Source of the DNA: Eledone cirrhosa
Taxonomy: Eukaryota; Mollusca; Cephalopoda; Octopoda; Eledonidae
Assembly: GCA_964016885.1 (NCBI GenBank)
Contig: OZ024740.1
Coordinates: 298,096,025 to 298,160,024, forward strand
Direction: 5' to 3'
Length of the DNA stretch: 64,000 bases
Notes under the pieces: generated by a model
Database searches by the model: none
What the model saw: only the letters and a program-made list of their open reading frames with translations
Told to the model about the DNA's origin: nothing
In this document: one piece after another, positions 53,101-62,310 of the stretch
Numbering within the stretch: the first letter of the stretch is position 1
How the letters are laid out: each line of letters opens with the position of its first letter
Position numbers and translations under genes: made by a program

Positions 53101-53266
53101 AGAAGTTGATGGAAACCGCGGAGTGGGGAGACCCAAGATGACTTGGGATGAGGTGATAAAAGCCGACCTTACCCAACTACACCTCTCAAAGTCAATGACA
53201 CACGACCGTGACTTCTGGCGTCACGCAGTAATACAGGGTACCCGACCTCCCATGGGTACATGCTGA
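50147..53266 (+). CDS. RTE-type LINE ORF: AP endonuclease, reverse transcriptase, PHD-like finger (intact)
   Basis: A 1039-codon uninterrupted ORF. Residues 28-265 are an exonuclease-III-like endonuclease: RVGTINVGSM, VCCVQETRW (catalytic E near 61), IISAYAP, IIAGDFNGHVG (about 165-175), LDFILI and CTSQHSLVVSDL, where the usual SDH triad end reads SQH. Residues about 495-770 are the reverse transcriptase: GKATGPSGIAAEML, NYRGIKLMDQVMKV, AFVDLEKAFDRVP (motif A, about 628-640), VHQGSVLSPLLF (motif B), LLYADDLALIAE (motif C, about 719-730), KVNMTKTKVLI. Residues 776-820 hold Cys/His pairs (C-x2-C, C-x2-C, H-x2-C, C-x2-C) like a PHD finger. The C-terminus (840-1039) carries SFCYLGDRIS, GSETWALK and RRLRWYGHVMRM. 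It would nick target DNA and reverse-transcribe its RNA. The frame is intact, so the copy may be young and possibly active; this is inferred. Confidence 0.93.
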   Translation: MNLRATKHPREAPTQRPSPTSVDKCPKLRVGTINVGSMKGRAGEIVEMLERKEVDVCCVQETRWRGGSARVLVGKSQCYKFFWVGNDDGMGGVGILLADKWVDKVISVYRVNARIIKLRLVLNKTITTIISAYAPQSGLPDELKDRFYESLIHTTALTDDKDFLIIAGDFNGHVGKHCDGFNRVHGGHGVGTRNEEGFRLLEFCDANDMSICNTNFKKPDNHLITYRSGEHSSQLDFILIRGHDRWTVVNTKAFPSEECTSQHSLVVSDLTVRTRRALKQRPTWRRKIWKLKVPSTSNRFKDILLNAYDSKEEQIETFNVEENWEFLKNNLLEATDEVCGWSKTSSRRRVTWWWNNKVDEAVKAKRQAWKEWKNGGSRVHYIETKREARRQVYLARREAEDRKFKHVLQREDQKQEVFKIARQCVRDSCDVIGEKCIRNDKGELALTSAEKKDAWKSHYDRLLNEENAWEEETLPHVDPIEGPAVQVSGSVVSKAIRDMKIGKATGPSGIAAEMLKASGSVGHTITTRIVNQVILEGAIPKDWCSSIIVNCYKGKGDALDRGNYRGIKLMDQVMKVTERVIAQLIRDRVNIDEMQFGFVPGKGTTDALFLVRQLQEKYLAKSKPLYLAFVDLEKAFDRVPRAVIWWALRKLGVDEWLVKAVQAMYRGAVSKVRIGNEYSEEFSVQVGVHQGSVLSPLLFIIVLQAITEEFKTGCPWELLYADDLALIAESMVELENKFQTWKQGLERKGLKVNMTKTKVLISRRENRTQIPSGKWPCSVCRKGVGRNSILCPKCKQWVHKRCSGISGSLIKNVGFTCSSCAETASKQPQETSTTNLWEGPVETVDSFCYLGDRISNGGGCSESTITRVRTGWKKFRELLPLLAAKGFSLRMKGRLYDACIRTAMLHGSETWALKVEDLRRLERNEACMLRWMCNSNIRERQSINELRERLSIRGIKCCVQERRLRWYGHVMRMKDDSCIKRCRALEVDGNRGVGRPKMTWDEVIKADLTQLHLSKSMTHDRDFWRHAVIQGTRPPMGTC

Positions 53267-53572
53267 AGCATATAAACAATATGCCCCCCCCCCCCACCGC
53301 AAGGTGGTCGTGGAGGTGCCACGGCAAAAAAGCACCCAGCCCACACTGTAAAGTGGACGTGTAGGCGCCACGAAAAAGCACCCAGCACTCACTGTAAATG
53401 AGGTTGGTGTTAGGAAGGGCATCCAGCTGTAGAAATCAAGCCAGATCAGTTCCTGTATGAGCAAGGCATGGTCAGCCGACCAGACACTGCCCACAACAGG
53501 ACAACCCGTCTAACCCATGCTAGCGTGGAAGAACGGACGTAAAACGGTGATGATGATGATGATGATGATATG
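53267..53572 (+). other. 3' UTR and (GAT)n tail of the LINE
   Basis: Starts after the TGA. Two short segments around AAAAAGCACCCAGC repeat (53327-53342 and 53372-53387). It contains AGGAAGGGCATCCAGC and CGTCTAACCCATGCTAGCG, then AAACGGTGATGATGATGATG. The (GAT)n end instead of poly(A) is typical of RTE-clade LINEs. The same UTR occurs at 13.9-14.15 kb and, older, at 26.8, 44.3 and 48.5 kb. Confidence 0.85.
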
Positions 53573-53633
53573 TGTTCATATTTTCATTCAGTAAGGATTT
53601 GTAATGGTATTTATACAACTGTGAATGATAAAA

Positions 53634-53829
53634 ATAGAATTATAAGCTTTCGTCGTATTTTGACTACAGAAAATAATCCTATAAATATAGCATATAAATC
53701 CACGTAACGGGGAAAATGAGCATCAGCACACATGGTTGCCACTTTTTTCCGTTTCTGGGGCTTCTGTGCTTTGTTATTAGATTATTTTCTGTAGTCAAAA
53801 TTCGACGAAAGCTTATAATTATATTTTCA
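53634..53829. repeat. Hairpin element
   Basis: AGAATTATAAGCTTTCGTCG..TTTGACTACAGAAAATAATC on the left is mirrored by GATTATTTTCTGTAGTCAAA..CGACGAAAGCTTATAATTAT on the right; arms of about 47 bases round a 100-base loop. GCTTTCGTCGTATTTTGACT-type ends resemble Penelope terminal repeats. Confidence 0.8.
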
Positions 53830-53904
53830 TATATATATAAGCAGGGTGTATTTCAAATTGAGTGATTAACTACACGAGTTTTTCCTTTCGTCCCAGTTTT
53901 CGTT

Positions 53905-53960
53905 TCGTCTATTTTCCGAGGAAGGACTAACGTCTGAAAAGTTAAGAATCTGTTTCTACT
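53905..53960 (+). ncRNA. Decayed hammerhead-ribozyme-like motif
   Basis: Four T bases (53912-53915), then CCGAGGA (53916-53922; CTGAGGA expected), a hairpin with GAC..GTC (53925-53934), GAA (53936-53938), AAGT, T as the base before the cut site, then AAGA (53944-53947), which can pair with the four T bases as stem I. This is the same geometry as at 9369-9404: 4-bp stem I, a short stem II, 4-base stem III. One core base is wrong and stem III is no longer self-complementary. (CT)n follows at 54010-54067. Confidence 0.35.
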
Positions 53961-54009
53961 ATATCAAGTATTAAGCTAATTTATATCGTCATTGTAACGT
54001 ATTATTCTT

Positions 54010-54080
<71 letters not shown>

Positions 54081-54162
54081 TTATATATATATATAGTTTT
54101 CATTTGTTCCAAAAGCAAAGTAACTATTCTAATATTCTGATGTTTTTAAAATGTTATTGCAG

Positions 54163-54276
54163 GCAAACTAAAGAAGAACAATGGAGTCGTTCTAACAGAT
54201 ATATACTCGATTTCTGACAAACTTCCACCGCAAGATCTGACTGCATTTAAGGATAAAGAGAAAATGGATACAGAAA
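54163..54276 (+). CDS. Candidate internal host exon (38 codons' worth, phase 1-1)
   Basis: TTTTTAAAATGTTATTGCAG precedes 54163 and GTAAGT follows 54276, so both splice sites match consensus well. Between them 114 bases stay open in one frame, beginning after two bases that complete a split codon: KLKKNNGVVLTDIYSISDKL, then PPQDLTAFKDKEKMDTE. The length is a multiple of three and the phase is the same at both ends. The composition (K, D, E-rich, no low-complexity) is unlike the transposon relics around it, and no copy of the stretch exists elsewhere in the window. I do not recognise the protein. Chance agreement of splice sites with a short open frame is possible. Confidence 0.4.
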
Positions 54277-54343
54277 GTAAGTAGTTGTTTAACAACTCTT
54301 TAATATGTATACATATAAACCAGTGGTAATTTTAAGGTATACT

Positions 54344-54985
54344 TGACCCGGCATGTATAGTTCTATTTTGTGCCATAAGTTAACATTTTGTGCAGAAAGT
54401 TCATATATGCACTAATACGTCATCTTCAACATTCGATAATCAGAAAAAGGTAAGTAGGTGTCAAACCTTACCTATGGTCGTGAATCTTGGGTAATGACCG
54501 AAAGAATACGATCACGAATACAAGCGGCCGAAATGGGGTTTCTCCGAAGGGTCTTTGGAGTAATGTTACTCGATAGAGTGCGTAGCTCGGACATCAAATA
54601 GTTACTCCGAGTAGAGCCGCTACTTCTCCGAATTGAGAGATTACATCACCGATACTACGGGCATGTGGTTAAAATGTCTCAGGAAAAAATCGCTGGACAG
54701 ATTTTACGGGAAAAACCAGCCAGCAGGAGACCCAGGTGTAATTCCAGAGCAAGATGGTTGGATAACATCAACGAGTTTGGCTGGTCTCGCTTAGGAATCC
54801 AGCCGGATCAATTGGAAACAGTTGTTTCTGACAGGACCCACTGGATGGAGTGTTTGAGGACTCTGCCCCTCGACCCTCTCAGAAGAAGTTTACACATGCG
54901 CTTATATGGTAAATGATGGTTAAAATTATTAAAACATCCATAAAAGGTTTTAAAATAATCATTATAAAAGCTTCTCACAAATACG
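54344..54985 (+). repeat. Ancient repeat 'TGCTTGTGTAGTTC', split by a LINE fragment
   Basis: The left part (54344-54400: GCATGTATAGTTCTATTTTG, ATAAGTTAACATTTTGTGC) and the right part (54905-54985: TATGGTAAATGATGGTTAAA, CATAAAAGGTTTTAAAAT, AAAAGCTTCTCAC) together make one copy of the repeat seen at 27466, 41528 and 43238. The ~500 bases between them are the LINE fragment described next. Confidence 0.65.
54455..54880 (+). pseudogene. C-terminal fragment of an RTE-like LINE, second family
   Basis: One frame reads GRESWVMTERIRSRIQAAEM, then GFLRRVFGVMLLDRVRSSDI, a stop, then LLRVEPLLLRIERLHHRYYG, HVVKMSQEKIAGQILREKPA, RWLDNINEFGWSRLGIQPDQ. The pattern M.ER..SRIQA.EM.FLRR..GV, LR...H.RYYGHV.RM, RRPR...RWLD is the common LINE C-terminal region, but differs from the 50-kb element. 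One in-frame stop (54598-54600). No RT part. It inserted into an ancient repeat. Confidence 0.75.
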
Positions 54986-54989
54986 TCGC

Positions 54990-55440
54990 CATGGATGTGT
55001 GCTTTATTAACTTCCGAAGAATGGAAGTCGACGTTGACCTCAGTAAAATGTCGATCAACAATATTTTACAAACAAAAGTTATACAATGATGGAAAATATT
55101 TTTTTAAAAAAGATAAAAACAAAATTAAGTAATGAAAAAAGGGGTTAAGGGGTAAAAAAAAAAGGCAGATCTGGCTGTATAAGAAAGGGGGGGGGGGTGA
55201 GTAATGACTATAGGGAAAGGACATGGAAAAAAAGAGAGGGGAGGGGAGAGGGACACAGACTACAGCTAGGTCGAGGCGGTTTTTCGGCTGCACCCCGCGG
55301 ACAATGCCCACTCAACCTGGCGGGGCTCCTTTCTCAGACGGGCTGCTGACTTCAACAAGGCATTGTATCCGATGTATGAGTGTGTTTTGTGTACACACAC
55401 ACACACACATATATATATATAAAAATAATATACACAAAGG
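54990..55440. other. Unassigned sequence
   Basis: A polypurine/G-rich part (55130-55250) and a CA/TA run (55396-55423). 55260-55390 (GAGGCGGTTTTTCGGCTGC) may be a retroelement part but shows no clear frame. Confidence 0.35.
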
Positions 55441-55900
55441 ATGAAGGGCCAGACGTCCGGAATGAACAATATAACGACAGAACGTGCAACTGCAGAGCGG
55501 GCACACAGTGCCCTCTTGCAGGGAAGATGCCTAACGAAGGGCCTAGTATATAAATGTGGTTAGCACGCACAATATAAAGTGCACCTATATCGGCGCAACA
55601 TCCACGACCTTTAAATCGCGGATGTATAACCACACAAACTCTTTCAAAGACCGGAGCAAGAGGCACTCTACTAGGCTGGCGGACCTGGTGTGGGACTTGA
55701 AAGACAAGGGCACCCTGTATGACCTCAACTGGCGTATCGTTCGGCACGCGAATGCATATTCGGCTGGAAATAAACAGTGTAGGCTATGCCTATCCGAGGC
55801 CATGGAGATAGTCAGACTGAACGATGATGCGGTCAACCGGAAATCGGAAATAATCATGACGTGCAGACACCAGAGAAGGTGCACACTCTCCGCATGGAAT
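55440..55900 (+). pseudogene. Penelope-like element GIY-YIG endonuclease fragment
   Basis: Across two frames: CNCRAGTQCPL..GKC/RCLTKGLVYKC, then STHNIKCTYIGATSTTFKSR, MYNHTNSFKDRSKRHSTRLA, then LNWRIVRHANAYSAGNKQCR and CLSEAMEIVRLNDDAVNRKS. The cysteine cluster, YIG followed by TFKSR..NH, and the LCL.E...I block are the GIY-YIG nuclease of another Penelope-like lineage, different from the element at 18-19.6 kb. A frameshift lies near 55545. RT is absent. The nuclease domain would nick target DNA to prime reverse transcription; this fragment is dead. Confidence 0.75.
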
Positions 55901-56789
55901 CCACCGGGCAGCCCAAGCTAAAGGCATGCGGGGGAGCGCACGCAGACCAGAGCGACGAAACGAGTTCAAGGGATCAGACACCATACCTTGTTGACTATAT
56001 ATGCCCCGTGGGGTAAGCCGAAATAACCCAGGATGCCTACCCGACTCTGCACGTCACCCTAGGCAAAAACATCGCCTGAGCTGGGACAGGTTGACCCGGA
56101 TTCCTTTGATATTCAGTCCAGTGCCTTACATCAATAAGACACTATACCTCAACCACAGTGACATACTCCAGTATGGCCTGTCCAAGCACCCTCCTGCATG
56201 TGTATCTTTTCAGTAGAGAGTGCATACTCTCCACGCATTCCATTTTGTAAAAACTTAATGTATTTTCCGTATACAGACCCACGTGTGTATCTCATACTTC
56301 TCTTGTGTACTATCTCATATGCATACACGTTCCTTTTTTTTTATATATATATTCTGCACGCATTTTCTATGTACGGTCTACGCATACTATTTACTGTGAT
56401 ACCATGAACGCACATGATGAGGCTTTGCGTGAGGATTCCATACGTGGATTGATCCATGTTCCCAACGTAACATCTGTGTAGGCACATATAACAAGGTGCA
56501 CCCTTTCATGTATAGCCCACTGTGTATCTTTATGTGCCGTTATATGTATATTTTTTTTATATTTTTATACATTTATATATATATATTTTTTTTTTTCCTG
56601 AGTCCTGTATTTTCGTTGCTGTGGAAATGCGGCTGGACTGCCGATCGCTATATTTGATTTGCTAAGCTGTCTAAACGTATTGTTATTACTCTGGGTTGCT
56701 ATTCCTATTCGAGAGCTAAAGCTTCATACCGAATTTGCATTCGTTAGCTTGGCCGCAAACTAAAGCTTCGTTAATGCTGTACTAAAATT

Positions 56790-56790
<1 letters not shown>
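55900..56790. other. Unassigned, possibly the 3' part of the Penelope fragment
   Basis: GC-balanced up to about 56200, then T-rich. 56655-56770 matches 48640-48790 (GCTGTCTAAACGTATTGTTA, GTTAGCTTGGCCGCAAACTA), so it is an interspersed repeat. GATGCATCCTTTCATGTATG at 56836 repeats AGGTGCACCCTTTCATGTAT at 56493. Confidence 0.4.
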
Positions 56791-57460
<670 letters not shown>

Positions 57461-57467
57461 TGGATGT

Positions 57468-57778
57468 GTGAACAACCAAACACAACAGTAATTTATTGAA
57501 GTGTAGCAGACATGGGACAGACAACGCCCTGATGGTCAGCGGACTGCTACCTGTGGTCAGAATTATGATGACGTCGACAACCAGCGGCCAATCACAGGAC
57601 GCGCGAAGAGGATGAAGTTTTTGACGGTACTGGCCCAGAGGGTCAGATACCCCAGTGAGAGAATATGCTCCGAAATCATTAGACGTGTCCGTCGAACCTG
57701 CGGGCCCAGAATCAGACAGATCCACACAATGATCGCGTCTCGAGCTGTCCGCCGGCGAAACAATTGTAACACACAATA
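57468..57778 (-). mobile_element. Possible solo LTR
   Basis: Read on the minus strand it starts TGTGTGTTACAATTGTTTCG and ends ACTGTTGTGTTTGGTTGTTC then ACA, giving TG..CA ends over about 310 bases. AATAAA lies about 25 bases from the end, as in LTR polyadenylation sites. Only one copy is in the window and no target duplication could be confirmed, so a chance fit is possible. The 57780-57900 side could be internal sequence. Confidence 0.35.
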
Positions 57779-57929
57779 AATTGAGTTCAGATTCATCACT
57801 GATTTTTCGTTTTCTATTCTAGCATACTTGTACTTGTACTTGTGTCGACATTCACCCTGGACGGGTTGAGCCGGCTTCTTCCCTTGTCCTGGCGGCATCC
57901 CGAACTATGACAGGTGGAGAATGAAAGAA

Positions 57930-58000
57930 ACCAAATATACGTCTTGATCGGTCGTCAGACAGAGATGTTATCTGTCTGACCACCGATCCAGACGTATATT
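57930..58000. repeat. Hairpin at the LINE 3' junction
   Basis: ATATACGTCTTGATCGG..GTCAGACAG and CTGTCTGAC..CCGATCCAGACGTATAT form an inverted repeat of about 31-base arms. It lies directly at the 3' end (AATAATAATA on the minus strand) of the LINE fragment at 58000-59720. Confidence 0.8.
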
Positions 58001-59720
58001 ATTATTGTCTGAGATCCAGAAACCTTTGGTAATGGAGTAGTTATATTTTGTGTTGCTCACGGCAGCCCACGCACGACGGTCCCGGGCTAGGTCACTGGAG
58101 ATAGCGAGCCAGTCCCGGTTCCATCGGAACAGACCGACCACCTGCGGACCTGAGAGTTCGGAGAGGTCCTCCTTGATCGTCGTTGCCCAGGTCTTCATAT
58201 GCCCGCCAACGCGCTTGCGCCAGTTAGGGAGTGGAGGTGAGAGGAGAACATTGCGGTTCAGCTCACCCTCAGGGCGCCGGGCTGCGTGACCAAACCATCT
58301 CAAGCGCCGTTGCAGAAGCACTGAAGGAAGGGGTCGAAGATTCAGGCGAAGATGAAGACTGGTGGTAGGTACCCGATCAACGCGTCGGCAGCGAAGAATG
58401 CGGCGGAGACAGTCATTGTCGAAGACCTCCAGCCCCCGTTGATCAACTACCCCCATAGGCCATATTTCACAGACATAGAGGAGGATAGTGCAAACGACGG
58501 CCTGGTATATTCGCCCTTTGGTCGCCGAGGTGATCTCTCTTCTGTCCCACAGACACCGCTGGAGGCGCCGAAAAGCGGATCTGGCAGCATCTATGCGACG
58601 CTGACCACGGCTGCGCCCTGTCCCGTTGGAACCACTGTTGAGCCCAGGTAAACGAAGGACTCCACATCCTCCAGGTCACACCCTTGAGAGATATTGGCTG
58701 CCAGGCATCAGGCGAGACCAATGACGTCATGACTTTCGACTTGGCGGCATTGATTCGTAGACCAACAGCGGCGGCTGCAGTGTGCACTCTTTCGAGAGCA
58801 CCTTGTACATCTGTCCCGTTAGCGCCCATCAGCACGATGTCATCCGCGTAGGCCAGGTCCGTCACCACGACCCCTCTCCCAACCTCTACGCCCGAGTAAT
58901 CCCGGAGCGCTGTGTTAAGAGTGTAGTCAATGGCGTAGTTAAAGAGAGTTGGCAATAGCGCACACCCCTGCCGAACACCGGTCCCAACATCGAACGACTC
59001 CGCCTCCCCACCATAGACTCTCACTCGATCCCGAGTCGACCGGTAGTAGCCTTGTATGAGACGAAGCAGCTTCACTGGAATGCCGTCCGCCTGCATTATA
59101 CGCCATAGGGCTTCCCGATCTACCGAGTCGAAGGCAGCTGCAAAGTCGATGAAGCAGAGGACGGTAGGCTGTTGATGTGCCCATCGTTGTTCCAGGACAC
59201 GCCGGAGAATGAAGATTTGATCAACGCACCCCCTCCCCGGACGAAAGCCGCCCTGGGAAGGACGGGTACGGACATCACGGATGGCCTGGAACCTCTTCAG
59301 CAGAAGAATTGCGAAGGTCTTGGCAGCAACGTCAATTAAACTGATACCTCTGTAGTTGGAACACAGTTTCCTGTCGCCCTTTTTGAAGAAGGGTAGGAGA
59401 GTTGCCTCACTCCAGTCACCAGGGAACCGCTCCGTCGCCCACCCCGAGGAGAAGACTCGATGGAGCCAAGCTGCGAAGACATCAGGCTCGGCCTTGTAGA
59501 CCTCAGCTGGAACGCCATCCTCGCCCGGCGCCTTGTTGTTCCGGAGATGTGTCAGGACACCACGTACCTCCTCGACCTTTGGAGGGGCAGTGCTGCACCT
59601 GTATTCTTCTCCGGAAGGCTGCACGTAGGTTAGCGTGGATGGTGGCGGGTGGTTGAGCAGCTCGGAGAAATGGTCCCGCCATCGGAATAGCCGTTTTTTC
59701 CCCTCGTTCGGGATATACAT
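58000..59720 (-). pseudogene. RT and C-terminal part of a LINE (half of an inverted copy)
   Basis: Minus strand from 59715: LFRWRDHFSELLNH, NNKAPGEDGVPAEVYKAEPD, NYRGISLIDVAAKTFAILLL, SQGGFRPGRGCVDQIFILRR, CFIDFAAAFDSVDREALWRI (motif A), GTGVRQGCALLPTLFNYAID (motif B), DLAYADDIVLMGANG (motif C). After residue 380 or so, near 58685, a frameshift moves the continuation (ESFVYLGSTVVPTGQ, ILLYVCEIW, then GLEVFDNDCLRRILRC, RRLRWFGHAARR) to another frame, ending near 57990. It is nearly whole from the N-terminal RT linker to the end, in a family distinct from the 50-kb LINE but of the same general RTE-like type. The endonuclease part of apparently the same family is on the opposite strand at 59796-60957. 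Confidence 0.85.
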
Positions 59721-59795
59721 GCGGGTTTTTGGGGGACCGCTTGTGAATTCACTACTCCCATGACACTTCTTCCACGAATCCTATAAATACGAACT

Positions 59796-60957
59796 ATGAA
59801 TACGAATTGCCTTCCCGCTAAGAACGCAATGCAAAGCAACAGCGCTCCTACCGCTATGGCTCTACAGACTACTCCCGCAGTAGTCCCGCTCTTCAGACGA
59901 AGGAAGGAATTGTGGGAGGCGTGCTGGAACGTCCGAACACTTCGTGACGACGGTGTCCAGGCACTTACAATGAAGGCTCTGCACAGGTACTGCGTTAATG
60001 TCGCTTGCCTTTCAGAAGTTCGACTTCCCGATGTTGGTCATCTTCCGATCAAAGTTCCTGGCGAGGACATCTCCTACCACTTGTACCATAGTGTCGTGAC
60101 TGACAACAGTGGGCTTCACGGGGCCGCTGTAGCGCTGAGCGGCTCTGCTGGCGTGGCAGCCGATCTCACACCGACTGGCGCTGGTTCGATTGAAGGGTCA
60201 AATCTCCAACGTCAGCGTAATTGCCGTCTACGCTCCCACACTCAATGCGGACGAGGCGGACAAGACGATCTCCAAACAATCGTGGATGGCGTACCCTCCA
60301 GTGATGTTCTCATTGTCGCTGGGGACTGGAATGCGCGGACGGGACCGGCTGATGATACAACACGCCATATTCTAGGACGCTTCGCCCTAGGCGTACGCTG
60401 TGACAATGGTGAACGGCTCGTGTCCTTCGCGGATGCCAATCGTCTTATCGTCACCAACACCCGGTTCCGACATCCTCGGCGTCACCTCGTCACGTGGCGA
60501 TCCAATGACGGAAGGTCGGCCAATCAGATTGACTACATCCTGGTCAGATCTCGGTGGGCCAGCTCAGTGATGGACTCGGTGCGTTTCGGGGGGGGGGGGG
60601 GCTGATACGGGCAGTGAGCATGGGTCAGACCATACTCTTGTTCGAGCAACCCTTCGTCTGAGGCTGCGGGCGAAACCTCCTCCCAACCGCCAGAAAAGGA
60701 TCGACATCTCGCGACTCAAGCTCGATGCTGGAAATGCTTTCCTGCTAGAGCGGCGAAACCGATTCCAAATGCTGAGTAACGAAGCGGAACAGCAACCGGA
60801 GCAGGAGTGGAACGCGCTCAGGACGGCGACGGTTGAGGAGGCCAGGGAGCATCTCTGGTCGACCCAAAGACGCCATCGGGACTGGATCTCCGGCGGTACT
60901 CTTGAACTCGCGGAGAGGGCGAGAGTGGCCCGACTCGAGCCCCGATCTCACTAGCTT
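59796..60957 (+). pseudogene. LINE endonuclease part, inverted relative to its RT part
   Basis: Exonuclease-III-like endonuclease: EACWNVRTLRDDGVQALTMK, VACLSEVRLPDVG, then in the next frame ISNVSVIAVYAPTLNADEAD (60190-60250), then back VLIVAGDWNARTGPADD, FADANRLIVTNTRF, and SANQIDYILVRSRW. A G-run at 60590-60602 shifts the frame again before SEHGSDHTLVRATL (the SDH motif) and a coiled linker up to about 60957. It is broken by at least three frameshifts. The N-terminus faces the RT fragment at 59720, with about 75 bases between them. The 60-100 residues expected between this part and the RT part are not seen. Confidence 0.8.
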
Positions 60958-61089
60958 TGCCCGCGTATCTTTCGTCGGTAACCTCGTGCCGCGTCCTCGT
61001 CAGTAGGGTTCTTCAAAACACAACAGAACCCTCTGTGTTCAAAGAACGTGAGGCCGCCTGTGAGACGTGGGACCAGCTGGGACTTAGTC

Positions 61090-61952
61090 CAGTAGACGTC
61101 CCTCCTCCTTCTCCCCCTGTTGACGTCAAGTCCCCCAACGCACTTGGGATGTCATCCAGTGCAGCCTGGCCTCAGACAGGCTCACGCGCCAGCTCGACCA
61201 GCACCGCCTTGCTTGTTTTCGTGCGGCCGCCAAACCCCACAGTGGTGCCTGGCTCCATGCCCTGCCCTCCTTCTCCACTGGCACGTAGCTAGACAACCAT
61301 AGCCTGCGAATCGGCGTTTCCAAGAGGTTCGGCCTCCGGATCTGCCAGTCACACCAATGTCGCTGCGGTTCCACCGTGGACTCTTTCGGCCTCCACCCGC
61401 TTTCCTGTCGCCACAGTTCCGGCCGCATTCCACGCCATGCTGCCCTCAACGAGGTCATTAAGCATGGCTTGGACGTTGCAGGCTTCCCTTCCCAGCTCGA
61501 GCCGGTGAGGCTGGATCGAGGGGACGGCAAAAGGCCAGATGGCATGACCATCTTCCCGTTCCGCGGTGGCAAACCCCTCGTCTGGGATGCCACTTGCACC
61601 GGCACTTTCTGCAGCCGCAACCTGGTGCAGTCTGCGACTGACCCAGGTTCTGCTGCACGCCGGGCTGAGGGGGCCAAACTCCTCAAATACCGGTCGCTCC
61701 CCAACAGGTTTGCGGTCGTTCCCCTGGTAGTGGAGACTTCTGGTGTCCTCGGCCCCAGGGCTACCTCCTTACTCACCACTTTAGGCGCTGAGCTGGCCAG
61801 CCGCAGGTGTGAGCCCCGCGAGTTGGAGTGGCTTTTCCAGCGCGTCTCTCTTGCCGTCCTCCGGGGAAACGCCTTCTCCATTCTGTCATCCGGGGCTGTG
61901 GGTGGGCCCCATCGCGATACAACACAATAAGGACTAAAGTGTTTTTAAAAAA
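61090..61952 (+). pseudogene. 3' end of a LINE with restriction-like endonuclease, copy 4 (longest)
   Basis: Translation from about 61150 gives QLDQHRLACFRAAAKPHSGA, WLHALPSFSTGT, stop, LDNHSLRIGVSKRFGLRICQ, then the CCHC cluster (CRC..TVDSFGLHPLSCRH), RHAALNEVIKHGL, DGKRPDGMTIFPF..LVWDATC and the VETSGVLGPRATSLLTTLGA end. PD, about 15 residues, then D after a CCHC cluster is the restriction-like nuclease layout. It ends at AATAAGGACTAAAGTG and an A-run. 61300-61952 is nearly identical to 11320-12010, so both are recent copies. Upstream RT is missing. Confidence 0.68.
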
Positions 61953-61954
61953 AA

Positions 61955-62310
61955 AAATGCAGGCATAACAGACCAGATATTATAATATGGGACAGGGAGA
62001 AGAAAGCATGCACAGTAGTGGAAATTAGCTGCCCAGCAGATGCCAATATAATATCAAAGATTAGCGAAAAGGAGAATATTTATGCAGAACTGATGAGAAA
62101 TCTGCAGATACTCCACCCAGATTACACCTTCAGATTTATGCCTGTGATTATTGGGGCATTGGGGGTATGTTAGTAACTGCCTCAATACAAATCTTGAGAA
62201 GCTAGGCTTCACAGGAACAGAAAGAACACAACTAGTTAGGAAATTACAAGTACAATCCATTAATGGAACAGTAAAAATATGTAAAACATTCCAAAAATGT
62301 TGCATCTAAT
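61955..62310 (+). pseudogene. R2-like LINE C-terminal fragment
   Basis: Frame 1: GITDQILIWDREKKACTVVE, ISCPADANIISKISEKENIY, AELMRNLQILHPDYTFRFMP, VIIGALG; then a frameshift near 62165; frame 2: YVSNCLNTNLEKLGFTGTER, TQLVRKLQVQSINGTVKICK, TFQKCCI, stop. The order (P)D..LWD...K....VE.., P.D.NI..K..EK...Y..L..., IGALG is the nuclease/C-terminal region common in LINEs with restriction-like endonuclease. It starts right after the A-run of the previous fragment. Confidence 0.65.
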
